Assembly (NCBI RefSeq): GCF_004028095.1
Contig: NZ_SBHM01000007.1
Location: 2,790,001 to 2,854,000 of the forward strand
Direction: 5' to 3'
Length of the DNA: 64,000 nt
Source: Paenarthrobacter ureafaciens
GTDB lineage: Bacteria; Actinomycetota; Actinomycetes; Actinomycetales; Micrococcaceae
In this document: positions 15,933-24,476 of the stretch, in pieces
How positions within the stretch are numbered: the stretch's first letter is position 1
How the letters are laid out: each line of letters begins with the position of its first letter
Position numbers and translations under genes: made by a program
Notes under the pieces: model-generated
Told to the model about the DNA's origin: nothing
Databases searched by the model: none
What the model saw: only the letters and a program-made list of their open reading frames with translations

Positions 15933-17408
15933 TCAGGGCAGTTGGCGTTCGGTGACTACCGGCCGTTCCGGTACGTGCAGCCTGGACATCACGCGGTTCA
16001 CCGAGGCAGGTACCCGTCCTTTGGTGGCCACGGACACGCCAACGGTCACGGCGAACGCTGCCGGAACCGTCCAGGCTGCAGGCTGGGCCAACCAGAAGGG
16101 GGCTGCACTTGCGCCCAGGACAGTGCCAGCCACCATCGCACCGCCGCACAACACGCCACCCGTGACCATTCCTGCGATGGCGCCCGCGTCCGTCAAGCCC
16201 CGCCACCAGATGCCCAGGAGCAGCACCGGGCAGATGGTGGATGCCGTGAAGGCAAAGACCAAACCGACGCTGCCTGCCAACGCCAGGGAATCGGTGGTCA
16301 AGGCGAAACCCAAAGGGACGACGGCGGCCAGCAGCGCCGCGAGCCGGAAGCCGCGGACGCTGCCTCCGAAGAGGTCCTGGCTGATGACGCCCGACAGCGA
16401 AACCACCAACCCGGAGGTGGTGGACAGGAAGGCCGCAAACGCGCCTGCCACGACGAGCGCGGAGAGAAGGTCGCCGGCCGGGCCACCCACAAGCTTGCCC
16501 GGAAGCAGCAATACCAAGGCGTCGGCCTGGCCGGATCGGGCCAGCTCCGGAGCGTAGATCCGCCCGAGGGCACCTGCCAGGGTCGGGAAGAGGTAGAAGA
16601 CCGATAGCAGGCCCAGCACAATCAATGTTGTACGCCGGGCCGATTGCCCATCGGGATTGGTATAGAACCGGACGAGCACGTGGGGCAGGCCCAGCGTCCC
16701 GAACAGCAGGGCAACCAGCAAGGACACGTTGTGGTATACGCCGGCGGTGGCCGTTTCCGAAGGGTTGATGGGAAGCGCCGCCACGGGAGCCGTGTCATTG
16801 GCCGTCAAGGCGAGGAGGATAAAGACCACCGGAACAGCCAGCGCCGTGAGTTTGAGCCAGTACTGGAAAGCCTGGACAAACGTGATTGAACGCATCCCGC
16901 CTGCCACAACCGTCAGGCACACAACCAGCACCACCGCCGTCGAGCCTATCCACGACGGCAGGCCCGTTGTGATGCGGATGGTGAGTGCCGCACCGTGGAG
17001 TTGCGGCACGATGTACAGCCACCCCACGGCGACTACCACCAGGCTCGTGACGCGCCGGACCATCTTGGAGTCCAGGCGGGCTTCGGTGAAGTCGGGAATC
17101 GTGTAGGCCCCGGACCGGCGCAGGGGAGCCGCGACGAATAGCAGCAGCATCAGGTAGCCCGCCGTGTAGCCAACCGGGAACCACAGGGCGTCAGTACCGG
17201 ACAGGAGGATGAGGCCGGCAACCCCCAGGAAGCTGGCGGCCGACAGGTATTCGCCCCCGATGGCCGAGGCGTTCCACCATGGCCGGACGGTCCGGGACGC
17301 GACGTAGAAATCCCCGGTGGTCCGCGAAATGCGGAGGCCGTAGAAACCGATGGCCGCCGTCGCGAGGGAGACCGCGACGAAAGCGAACAGACCGACCGCC
17401 GGGTTCAC
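15933..17408 (-). CDS. Sodium:solute symporter (acetate/ActP-like), copy 1
   Basis: 491 residues with about 13 membrane helices. DFYVASRTVRPWWNASAIGGEYLSAASFLG is the sodium-binding first unwound helix of the SSS family and matches ActP-type carriers closely; GLPHVLVRFYT and FAAFLSTTSGLVVSLSGVISQDL are further family signatures. The expected cargo is a short monocarboxylate such as acetate or pyruvate, taken up with Na+ or H+. Its start overlaps the stop of the 17405 gene by four bases, so the two are translationally coupled. A second symporter lies divergently at 20246. Confidence 0.85.
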   Translation of the reverse strand: MNPAVGLFAFVAVSLATAAIGFYGLRISRTTGDFYVASRTVRPWWNASAIGGEYLSAASFLGVAGLILLSGTDALWFPVGYTAGYLMLLLFVAAPLRRSGAYTIPDFTEARLDSKMVRRVTSLVVVAVGWLYIVPQLHGAALTIRITTGLPSWIGSTAVVLVVCLTVVAGGMRSITFVQAFQYWLKLTALAVPVVFILLALTANDTAPVAALPINPSETATAGVYHNVSLLVALLFGTLGLPHVLVRFYTNPDGQSARRTTLIVLGLLSVFYLFPTLAGALGRIYAPELARSGQADALVLLLPGKLVGGPAGDLLSALVVAGAFAAFLSTTSGLVVSLSGVISQDLFGGSVRGFRLAALLAAVVPLGFALTTDSLALAGSVGLVFAFTASTICPVLLLGIWWRGLTDAGAIAGMVTGGVLCGGAMVAGTVLGASAAPFWLAQPAAWTVPAAFAVTVGVSVATKGRVPASVNRVMSRLHVPERPVVTERQLP

Positions 17409-17764
17409 CGCTCCTCCGTCAAATCACGGTAGCGGGCCTCGTTGCGGGCCGCCGCGCGGGTGAAGAACCACGCGCTGAGCCCTATGACCGGATACACCCC
17501 AACGCCCAGCAGAAGCCAGTCCAGACGGATCCCCAGCACAGTTGTCCCCGCAACCCCGGGTCCAAACACCAGGAAGGCCGCGAAAGCGGCGAGGATCAGC
17601 AGAAAACCGCAGGCTACCACCAGCGCCAGGCGCAATTGCGAGCGGATGAGTGAACGGATAAAGACCCTGCCGGCGTCGGACTCTTCGCTGACGTCACCGT
17701 ACGCAAGCCGGCCCCGGGGTACCGGTACCGAATGGCGCGGCGCGGTGACACGGACCCGCGTCAT
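17405..17764 (-). CDS. Small DUF485-like membrane partner of symporter 1
   Basis: 119 residues: a soluble N-terminus of ~35 residues, then two membrane helices (LALVVACGFLLILAAFAAFLV and LDWLLLGVGVYPVIGLSAWFFT) and a basic end. This size and layout match the DUF485/YjcH proteins encoded before ActP-type symporters. Overlaps of four bases with the response regulator upstream and the symporter downstream make a single translation-coupled string. The function is presumed accessory to transport. Confidence 0.7.
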   Translation of the reverse strand: MTRVRVTAPRHSVPVPRGRLAYGDVSEESDAGRVFIRSLIRSQLRLALVVACGFLLILAAFAAFLVFGPGVAGTTVLGIRLDWLLLGVGVYPVIGLSAWFFTRAAARNEARYRDLTEER

Positions 17765-18480
17765 CCTTGCGGCCGGGGACGGGTGGCTTCCAGCCGGTCC
17801 CGGACGGAGGGAAGGTGGCGGCGGCTGATGGGCAGCTCGGCACCGGCCACGGTGACGCTGGGGGACGAAGCCGAAAGTTTAAGGTGTCCCACGTGGTTGA
17901 GCGCAATCAGGTAGCTGCGGTGGATCCGGATGAAGCCCGCCTCCGCCCACTGCTGTTCAAGGTCGCTGAGGGGAACGCGGATGAGGTAGCTCGCTTCGGC
18001 GGTGTGCAGCCGGGCATAGTCGCCCTGGGCCTGGACGTAGCTGACGTCGTCGCGGCGGATCATGCGGGTGGTGCCGCCGAGGTCAACGGTGATCATCTCC
18101 GGCGCCGGGGCGCCGTCCTTGATGAGCTCGCTGATCCGGTCCACGGACCTGGCCAGCCGTTCGGCCCGGAGCGGCTTCAGCAGATAATCGACGGCGGCAA
18201 GGTCGAACGCCTCCAAAGCGCAGTCCTCGTCGGCCGTTACAAAGACGACGGCGGGAGGGTTGCTGCTGCGGGAGATGGCCCTTGCGATGTCCAAACCGGA
18301 CAAGGCCGGCATGTGAATGTCGAGGAAGACAGCATCTACGGACTCGGTTTCCAGGGTCCGCAGCGCCTCACCGCCGGAGGAAGCGCGGTGGATTGTGCCA
18401 ATGCGGCCGTCCCGCCCCAGCAGGAAGGCGAGCTCCTCAACTGCGGGCAGTTCGTCATCGGCGACGAGCACGTTGATCAT
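17761..18480 (-). CDS. LytTR-family response regulator
   Basis: 239 residues. The receiver domain (1-~120) has the acidic pair in VADDELPA, the phospho-acceptor Asp in VFLDIHMP, Thr in VTADED and Lys in LLKPL. The C-terminal LytTR DNA-binding domain (~135-235) shows RRDDVSYVQAQGDYARLHT and GFIRIHRSYLIALNHV. LytTR regulators usually control envelope, virulence or carboxylate-uptake genes. It begins 15 bases after the kinase gene and overlaps the following membrane-protein gene by four bases, so control of the adjacent symporters is likely. Confidence 0.9.
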   Translation of the reverse strand: MINVLVADDELPAVEELAFLLGRDGRIGTIHRASSGGEALRTLETESVDAVFLDIHMPALSGLDIARAISRSSNPPAVVFVTADEDCALEAFDLAAVDYLLKPLRAERLARSVDRISELIKDGAPAPEMITVDLGGTTRMIRRDDVSYVQAQGDYARLHTAEASYLIRVPLSDLEQQWAEAGFIRIHRSYLIALNHVGHLKLSASSPSVTVAGAELPISRRHLPSVRDRLEATRPRPQG

Positions 18481-18495
18481 GCTTCCAGATTAGCC

Positions 18496-19674
18496 TTATG
18501 CGTCGTGGCGAGGTTGGGACTTGGGCACGCGCATGGTGATCAGGGTGCCTTCACCGGGGGCTGTGTCGATCACCAGGCCGTGCTCGTCGCCGTAGACCTG
18601 CCGAAGCCGTGCATCCACGTTGCGAAGGCCGACGTGGTCGCCGTCGCTGTGCCCGGCGAGCACTTGCCGCAGGTGCTCCGGGTCCATCCCCACGCCGTCG
18701 TCCTCGATGGTGACCTCCGCAAACGCGCCGGAATCATTGGCACAAATGGTGATGTGTCCGGGCCCTTCCTTCGCCTCGAGACCGTGACGGACCGCGTTCT
18801 CAACCAGCGGCTGGAGGCTGAGGAACGGGATGACAGTACTCAGCACCTCCGGCGCGATCCGCAGGCTGACCTGGACACGCTCGCCAAACCGGGCCCGTTC
18901 CAGCAGGAGGTAGCGGTCAATGCAGCGAAGTTCCTCGGCGAGCGTGGTGAAGTCGCCGTGGCGCCGGAAGGAATACCTGGTGAAGTCGGCAAACTCCACT
19001 ACCAGTTCACGTGCCCGGGCGGGGTCCGTGTTGATGAAGGAGGCGATGGCGTTCAAGGAGTTGTAGATGAAGTGCGGGCTGATCTGGGCCCTGAGGGCGC
19101 GGACTTCGGCCTCCATCAGGAGGGTCCGGGATGCCTCGAGCTCAGCGAGTTCCAGCTGGGCGCCGATCCAATCGGCCACTTCGCTGGTGGCCCGGACCAA
19201 CCCGGCGCCCGCCGACGGCGCCAGGGCCGCAACTGTCCCCACCACCTTGGAACCGGCGCGGATGGGGGCGATGACGGCACTGAAACTGCCCGGTTGGGCT
19301 GTCGCGTGGGGAACCACCGCGGTGCGTCCGCTTTCCAGCACCCCGCGGACAATGCCCATGAGCGCCGGCCTGGTGTCCTCGGCCGTTCCGTCCCACGCCA
19401 CCACTGCTTCAGTGTCCGTGATCGCCAAGGCCTCGCAGCCAAGGAGCGCCCGCAACTGCTTGCTGGCCTTCCCCGCCCCGGCGGGTTCCAGACCGCCGCG
19501 AAGGTGCTGTCCCGCCCGCGATGCGGCGTGCAGCGTCTTGTAGGTTGCCTGCTCGGCGTCCGTGCCGAGGTCCCGGAAGGAGCGCACCACTTTCAGGCCG
19601 ACACCCACGACGACGGCCACCGCCAGGACGATCACGGCGATCGCGGCTGCTGTGAAAAGCGGGGAATCGGGCAT
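18496..19674 (-). CDS. LytS-type sensor histidine kinase
   Basis: 392 residues. One N-terminal membrane helix (FTAAAIAVIVLAVAVVVGVGLKVV) is followed by a GAF-like sensory domain (~70-190), then the His_kinase module with the phospho-acceptor in RAQISPHFIYNSLNAI, the N box LQPLVENAVRHGL, and DDGVGMD and GLRNVDARL as G boxes. It lacks the multi-helix 5TM-LYT sensor of BtsS/LytS, so any signal is probably cytoplasmic and read by the GAF domain. E. coli relatives BtsS and YpdA sense pyruvate. The open frame begins at 19803; the ATG at 19674 is chosen because it directly precedes the membrane helix. Confidence 0.85.
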   Translation of the reverse strand: MPDSPLFTAAAIAVIVLAVAVVVGVGLKVVRSFRDLGTDAEQATYKTLHAASRAGQHLRGGLEPAGAGKASKQLRALLGCEALAITDTEAVVAWDGTAEDTRPALMGIVRGVLESGRTAVVPHATAQPGSFSAVIAPIRAGSKVVGTVAALAPSAGAGLVRATSEVADWIGAQLELAELEASRTLLMEAEVRALRAQISPHFIYNSLNAIASFINTDPARARELVVEFADFTRYSFRRHGDFTTLAEELRCIDRYLLLERARFGERVQVSLRIAPEVLSTVIPFLSLQPLVENAVRHGLEAKEGPGHITICANDSGAFAEVTIEDDGVGMDPEHLRQVLAGHSDGDHVGLRNVDARLRQVYGDEHGLVIDTAPGEGTLITMRVPKSQPRHDA

Positions 19675-19804
19675 GGAGCAAGAGTAGCCAATGCGCGGGC
19701 ACGACGACGGCGGCCGGTCCGCCGCTTGCCGTTTGGCGCAGCATAGGGACCGTTGGGCGACGACGGCGGGCAATGTGCTGGAATGACCGCCCCGGCCCGT
19801 CAAT

Positions 19805-19820
19805 AGTGATTGCAGTCACA
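19805..19820. promoter_or_regulatory. CRP/GlxR-like binding site before the acetate symporter pair
   Basis: AGTGATTGCAGTCACA matches TGTGA-N6-TCACA at all but the first base. It lies about 50 bases before the ATG at 19869, within the 194-base divergent region shared with the kinase gene. Confidence 0.55.
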
Positions 19821-19868
19821 TTGGCCGGCTGTGTGGAGCCGATGTGGGCACAACAACCAGGAGGAACC

Positions 19869-20249
19869 ATGGGTAATGATGCCCAACCCCAGGACGCGAC
19901 AGCGTCCGTGGACTTCCAGGAAGTCCAGCAGACGGAGCGGTTCAAGAAGTTGCGCAAGCGGCACAGGAGCTTCGTCTTTCCCATGGCAGCAGCGTTCCTG
20001 CTGTGGTACTTCGCCTACGTTCTCTTGGCCGACTACGCGGTCGGCTTCATGTCCATCAAAGTGTGGGGAAACATCAACGTCGGCCTGATCCTGGGGCTGC
20101 TCCAGTTCGTCACCACTTTCGGGATCACCGCGTGGTACGTCAGCTACTCCAACAGGAAACTCGACCCCATCGCCGCCGAAATCCGGAACGAAATCGAAGG
20201 CCATGAGTTTGATAAGTCCGGCAGCCTAACCCGTGGGGGAGCGCAGTGA
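19869..20249 (+). CDS. DUF485 membrane protein, partner of symporter 2
   Basis: 126 residues. A charged N-terminus (QTERFKKLRKRHRSF) leads into two helices (FVFPMAAAFLLWYFAYVLLADYAVGF and INVGLILGLLQFVTTFGITAWYVSY) and a charged tail (SNRKLDPIAAEIRNEIEG), the standard DUF485 pattern. CAGGAGGAACC precedes the ATG. The TGA overlaps the next gene's GTG. DUF485 genes almost always precede acetate-permease-type symporters; their exact role is unknown. Confidence 0.9.
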   Translation: MGNDAQPQDATASVDFQEVQQTERFKKLRKRHRSFVFPMAAAFLLWYFAYVLLADYAVGFMSIKVWGNINVGLILGLLQFVTTFGITAWYVSYSNRKLDPIAAEIRNEIEGHEFDKSGSLTRGGAQ

Positions 20250-21862
20250 ACACCATGGTCCCTGCAGTGGAAGTTGCTGCACTCAAAGACACCACACTCT
20301 TGAACATGGGCATCTTCGCCCTCTTCGTTGCGGTCACCATGGTGATCGTCTTCCGTGCCAGCAGGAACAACAAGACTGCGGCTGACTACTACGCCGCCGG
20401 ACGTTCCTTCACGGGCTCCCAGAACGGAACTGCCATCGCCGGCGACTACCTTTCGGCGGCCTCGTTCCTCGGCATCACCGGCGCGATCGCCATCAACGGC
20501 TATGACGGATTCCTTTACTCGATCGGGTTCCTCGTGGCCTGGCTGGTTGCCCTGCTGCTTGTGGCAGAGCTGCTGCGGAACACCGGTAAGTTCACCATGG
20601 CCGACGTCCTGTCCTTCCGCCTCCGGCAGCGGCCGGTCCGGATTGCCGCTGCGCTCTCGACGCTGGCGGTCTGCTTCTTCTACCTGCTGGCCCAGATGGC
20701 GGGAGCGGGCAGCCTGATTTCGCTGTTGCTGGGCATCAGCGACTGGGGCGGCCAGGCACTGGTGATCATCGTCGTCGGCGCCCTCATGATCATGTACGTC
20801 CTGATCGGCGGCATGAAGGGCACCACTTGGGTGCAGATCATCAAGGCCATCCTGCTCATCGCCGGCGCGGCCGTCATGACAGCCTGGGTACTTTCCATCT
20901 ACGGCTTCAACCTGTCCAACCTCCTGGGATCGGCAGCGGAAGCCGCCAACAACCCCGCAATCCTGAACCCGGGCCTGCAATACGGCAAGTCGGACACCTC
21001 CAAGCTCGACTTCATGTCCCTTGGCCTGGCGTTGGTCCTTGGCACGGCAGCACTGCCGCACGTCCTGATGCGCTTCTACACCGTTCCCACGGCCAAGGAA
21101 GCGCGCAAGTCCGTGGTGTGGTCCATCTGGTTGATCGGCCTCTTCTACCTCTTCACCCTGGTACTGGGGTATGGTGCCGCAGCCCTGGTGGGCGCGGAGA
21201 CCATCAAGTCTGCCCCGGGCGGCGTGAACTCCGCGGCTCCGCTGCTGGCCTTCCACCTGGGCGGGCCGCTGCTGCTGGGCTTCATCTCGGCTGTCGCCTT
21301 CGCCACCATCCTCGCGGTGGTTGCCGGCCTCACCATCACCGCGGCGGCATCGTTCGCCCACGATATCTACGCCAACGTCATCTCCAAGGGCAAAGCCGAC
21401 GCCACTACGGAAGTGAAGGTTGCACGGCGCACCGTAGTGGTCATCGGCATCCTGGCAATCCTCGGCGGGATCTTTGCCAACGGACAGAACGTTGCCTTCC
21501 TGGTGGCACTGGCCTTCGCGGTCGCGGCCTCGGCCAACCTGCCCACCATTGTCTACTCCCTGTTCTGGCGGAAGTTCACCACGCAAGGTGCGGTGTGGAG
21601 CATGTACGGCGGCCTGGCCTCAGCCATCCTGCTGATCACCTTCTCGCCGGTGGTGTCCGGTGCCAAGACCTCCATGATCCAGGGAGCCAACTTCGCGTTC
21701 TTCCCGCTCAGCAACCCCGGTATCGTCTCCATACCGTTGGCTTTCTTCCTGGGCTGGTTGGGTACAGTCCTGGACAAGCGGCGTGAAGACGCTGCCAAGC
21801 AGGCCGAAATGGAGGTGCGCTCGCTGACCGGCGTCGGAGCCGAGAAAGCGGTAGACCACTGA
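20246..21862 (+). CDS. Cation/acetate symporter (ActP-like), copy 2
   Basis: 538 residues with about 13 helices. ADYYAAGRSFTGSQNGTAIAGDYLSAASFLGITG is the family's cation-site region, and AALPHVLMRFYTVPTAKEARKS and ITAAASFAHDIYANVI are ActP-type. It should import acetate, propionate or pyruvate with a cation. The GTG start overlaps the preceding stop (GTGA). It is longer than copy 1 (491) and closer to canonical ActP. Divergent kinase genes and a CRP-like box upstream point to control by carbon source. A strong hairpin follows. Confidence 0.9.
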   Translation: MNTMVPAVEVAALKDTTLLNMGIFALFVAVTMVIVFRASRNNKTAADYYAAGRSFTGSQNGTAIAGDYLSAASFLGITGAIAINGYDGFLYSIGFLVAWLVALLLVAELLRNTGKFTMADVLSFRLRQRPVRIAAALSTLAVCFFYLLAQMAGAGSLISLLLGISDWGGQALVIIVVGALMIMYVLIGGMKGTTWVQIIKAILLIAGAAVMTAWVLSIYGFNLSNLLGSAAEAANNPAILNPGLQYGKSDTSKLDFMSLGLALVLGTAALPHVLMRFYTVPTAKEARKSVVWSIWLIGLFYLFTLVLGYGAAALVGAETIKSAPGGVNSAAPLLAFHLGGPLLLGFISAVAFATILAVVAGLTITAAASFAHDIYANVISKGKADATTEVKVARRTVVVIGILAILGGIFANGQNVAFLVALAFAVAASANLPTIVYSLFWRKFTTQGAVWSMYGGLASAILLITFSPVVSGAKTSMIQGANFAFFPLSNPGIVSIPLAFFLGWLGTVLDKRREDAAKQAEMEVRSLTGVGAEKAVDH

Positions 21863-21890
21863 TCCGCTAAACCATCGCGGTCACGCTGTG

Positions 21891-21936
21891 GAAGCAGTGC
21901 CCCTCATGCCTTCGGGCGGAGGGGCACTGCTTCTTT
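21891..21936. terminator. Hairpin terminator between convergent genes
   Basis: Perfect 15-bp stem with arm GAAGCAGTGCCCCTC (21891-21905 with 21919-21933) and TTT after it. It lies between the symporter stop and the stop of the minus-strand PHP gene and can serve both. Confidence 0.8.
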
Positions 21937-21944
21937 GAGGGTCG

Positions 21945-22964
21945 CTACTTCTTGAGGGCCAGCCATTCCTGCAACTGCGCCAGCGGCCAGGTTGTTACGA
22001 TCCTTTCCCGGGGTACACCGGCGGCCTCTGCCCGCTCCGCACCGTATTGCAGGAAGTCCAGTTGGCCGGGAGCGTGGGCGTCACTGTCGATGCTGAAGAA
22101 GCACCCTGCATCAAGGGCCATCTGGATGAGCCGTTCGGGCGGGTCCTGTCGCTCCGGCCGGGAATTGATCTCCACCGCTACTCCCCATTCGGCACATTCC
22201 TTGAAAACCTTTGCGGCGTCGAACTCGGATTCGGGCCTGGTGCCGCGCGAACCCTGGACCAGCCGTCCGGTGCAATGGCCCAGGACGTTGGTGTGGGGGT
22301 CGCTGATGCCGCCGAGCATGCGCTGTGTCATGGTCTTCGAATCGGAGCGCAGCTTGGAATGGACGCTTGCCACCACCACATTCAGCCGTTCCAGCATTTC
22401 CGGCGTCTGGTCCAGGGTTCCGTCTTCCAGGATGTCCACTTCGATGCCCTTGAGCAGCCGGAACCCGTCCTGGCCGGCGTTGACCTCCTCCACTATGCCC
22501 AATTGCTGCTCGAGGCGTTCCGCGCTGAGGCCGTTGGCAATCGTGAGGTTGGGGGAGTGGTCCGTCAGTGCGAGGTACTCGCGGCCCAGGGTGCGGGCTG
22601 CCGCCACCATCGTTTCGATCGGCGATCCGCCGTCGGACCAGTTGCTGTGGCTGTGCAGGTCGCCGCGCAAGGCCGAAGCAAGCCCATGGCCACCGGCGGC
22701 GAGCGGTTCGCTGCCCCGCTCGCGGAGGTCGGCCAAGTAGTCCGGAACGCGGTCTTCCATGGCCTGCGAAATGACTTCCGCGCTGCGGTTGCCAACCCCC
22801 TTCAGGCTCGTCAGCCGGCCGGACGCGATCAGGCGCGGCAACTCGCCGGGCGGCAGCTGCCGCACGACGTCGGCCGCTTTCCTGAAGGCCTGCACTTTGA
22901 ACGTCGGTGCGAGGCTGCGTTCCAGCCAGAAGGAAATTTCATCGAGCGCCTCAACGGGATCCAT
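21945..22964 (-). CDS. Helix-hairpin-helix PHP-domain phosphoesterase (PolX-tail-like)
   Basis: 339 residues. The N-terminal ~95 residues hold a PolX-type helical region and a helix-hairpin-helix (RLTSLKGVGNRSAEVISQAM). The PHP domain then supplies the metal ligands in order: GDLHSHSNWSDG, ALTDHSPN, GIEVDIL, VVASVHSKL, LGHCTGR, EINSRPERQDPP and SIDSDAHAPGQLD. This equals the ends of bacterial PolX without a recognisable nucleotidyltransferase domain. A DNA-directed phosphatase or exonuclease activity is plausible but unproved. It converges with the symporter gene and stands alone. Confidence 0.8.
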   Translation of the reverse strand: MDPVEALDEISFWLERSLAPTFKVQAFRKAADVVRQLPPGELPRLIASGRLTSLKGVGNRSAEVISQAMEDRVPDYLADLRERGSEPLAAGGHGLASALRGDLHSHSNWSDGGSPIETMVAAARTLGREYLALTDHSPNLTIANGLSAERLEQQLGIVEEVNAGQDGFRLLKGIEVDILEDGTLDQTPEMLERLNVVVASVHSKLRSDSKTMTQRMLGGISDPHTNVLGHCTGRLVQGSRGTRPESEFDAAKVFKECAEWGVAVEINSRPERQDPPERLIQMALDAGCFFSIDSDAHAPGQLDFLQYGAERAEAAGVPRERIVTTWPLAQLQEWLALKK

Positions 22965-22983
22965 GGCTCCATGATCCCCGATG

Positions 22984-23691
22984 CTATGGGCGCAGGCGGA
23001 TACTGCTCATTTTGAGGTCGTTCGTGCCCTCGAAGACATAGTGGAGGTTGATCGTCTTGCCGTCGCACTGCAGCGTCCCGGAGAGATCGGCCTTGTTGTT
23101 TCCGTTGTTGTTGTTCACGCTGACGGAGTTGTAGTTGGGCTTGCAGGAGTTATCCAGTTCCAGGCTTGCAATGCCGTCAATGAACGACTGCTTGTCCAGT
23201 TCGTCCTTGAGGGCCTGGTGGAGGTAGTCGTCGTAGGCTTCCTCGGTATCGCCGGCCACAACCAGTTTGGTGAACTCGTCGGCCAGCCCGCGCGCCTTGG
23301 ACGTCGCGTTGCCCACGACGTTCACGAGCACCAACACCCCCACCACGGCGAGGACGATCACGCCGGCTACGATGCCCAGGACGATCCATAGCGTCTTCCG
23401 CTTCTTGGCAGGAGGAGTGGACGGCTGCCCGTACTGCCCTGGCGGGTACTGGCCTGGTTGGGGCGGGTATTGCCCTTGCCCTTGCCCTTGTTGGGGGTAG
23501 GGGTTTGGACTGCCGTAGTTGGGTGCGCCTCCCGCGGGACTTCCCTGCGGAGCTGCGTACGACGGCGGCTGTTGCCACTGCGGAGGCGTCCCGGACTGTG
23601 CGGGGTTGCCCGACGGCGGCGGGTACGGACCCGCCGGATCGGGATTGCGTGGAACATCGCCCTGTCCGTTGGGCTCTTGTGGATTACTCAC
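22984..23691 (-). CDS. Proline-rich, single-span membrane protein (DUF4878-like exterior)
   Basis: About 235 residues. The first ~95 residues are rich in Pro, Gln, Gly and Tyr (QGQGQYPPQPGQYPPGQYGQ), followed by a basic stop (PAKKRKT), one helix (LWIVLGIVAGVIVLAVVGVLVLVNVV) and an exported ~110-residue domain of the type found in DUF4878/NTF2-like proteins (ADEFTKLVVAGDTEEAYDDYL...LDNSCKPNYNSVSVN). The longer frame starts at 23784; the GTG at 23691 is preferred because AAAGGGG lies just upstream. The function is unknown. Confidence 0.7.
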   Translation of the reverse strand: MSNPQEPNGQGDVPRNPDPAGPYPPPSGNPAQSGTPPQWQQPPSYAAPQGSPAGGAPNYGSPNPYPQQGQGQGQYPPQPGQYPPGQYGQPSTPPAKKRKTLWIVLGIVAGVIVLAVVGVLVLVNVVGNATSKARGLADEFTKLVVAGDTEEAYDDYLHQALKDELDKQSFIDGIASLELDNSCKPNYNSVSVNNNNGNNKADLSGTLQCDGKTINLHYVFEGTNDLKMSSIRLRP

Positions 23692-23810
23692 TCTCGGACC
23701 CCTTTCAGCAGCCTGCTTCCGCGCCACCTTTGTGGCCGGGAACTTCCGGCAGCCCCCGATGCTTTCCTTTGAATCAAACAGCATCCTGACAGTCCGGGCA
23801 AGAGTGACTG

Positions 23811-24281
23811 CTACCCTTCCGAGCGCCTTCCCAGAAGCGGCTGGACCCGGTAGGGAATCATCTCCCGCATGGCCAGCGCTGTATCCGTGCGCTCAACGCC
23901 GTCGCAGGCCAGGATCTTGCCGTTGATCCTGAAGAGGTCCTCCGCGTCCAAGGCCACCACCCGCAACAGCAGGTCAGCCGAACCGGTCAGGCCGAAGCCT
24001 TCCAGGATTTCCGGGATATCGGCCAGGTCCTTTGCCAACGTTGCCAGTTTCTGCTGCTGCACGTGGACACTGATGAAGGCTGTGAGCGGGTACCCCAGCG
24101 CGACCGGATTGATCCGCCGTTCGAAGGACAGGAAGGCGTGCTTCTTCTCAAGCTGTGCCATGCGCGCCTGGACGGTGTTTCTGGAGAGGCCGAGCTTTTG
24201 GGCCAGGGCGACCACTGTTCCCCGCGGGTCCTTCGCCATGGCCGAGAGGAGACGGGTATCGGTGCCATCCAGTGGTTGCAT
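23811..24281 (-). CDS. AsnC/Lrp-family transcriptional regulator
   Basis: About 156 residues from the ATG at 24281. The N-terminal helix-turn-helix (LDGTDTRLLSAMAKDPRGTVVALAQKLGLSRNTVQARMAQLEKK) and the C-terminal RAM ligand domain (LTAFISVHVQQ...GFGLTGSADLLLRVVALD) are complete. It is divergent from a branched-chain 2-oxoacid dehydrogenase operon, the same arrangement as BkdR in pseudomonads, so control by a branched-chain amino acid is likely. A TTGC-N7-GCAA palindrome (24276-24290) covers its own start codon and could be an autoregulatory site. Confidence 0.85.
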   Translation of the reverse strand: MQPLDGTDTRLLSAMAKDPRGTVVALAQKLGLSRNTVQARMAQLEKKHAFLSFERRINPVALGYPLTAFISVHVQQQKLATLAKDLADIPEILEGFGLTGSADLLLRVVALDAEDLFRINGKILACDGVERTDTALAMREMIPYRVQPLLGRRSEG

Positions 24282-24365
24282 AATGCGCAAGATTAGCACG
24301 GGCTTGAAGGGACAAACATGGCAGGATGCTCAATTTCCAGCAGGGTAGTTGTACCCCATGCCCTT

Positions 24366-24381
24366 TGTGAGTAGGGTCACA
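24366..24381. promoter_or_regulatory. Consensus CRP/GlxR-like site before the bkd operon
   Basis: TGTGAGTAGGGTCACA matches TGTGA-N6-TCACA exactly, with AT-rich flanks (TT before, AA after). It lies about 95 bases before the E1-alpha start. A second perfect inverted repeat, CCCGGGC-GAAGGA-GCCCGGG (24387-24406), follows it and would form a leader hairpin. Confidence 0.65.
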
Positions 24382-24476
24382 AATAACCCGGGCGAAGGAG
24401 CCCGGGGGCCGGTCTGCGGCTGGATCACAAGTCCCGCGCGGGCCGACGAATACGAGCCGGAAGGTCGCGATCACCA

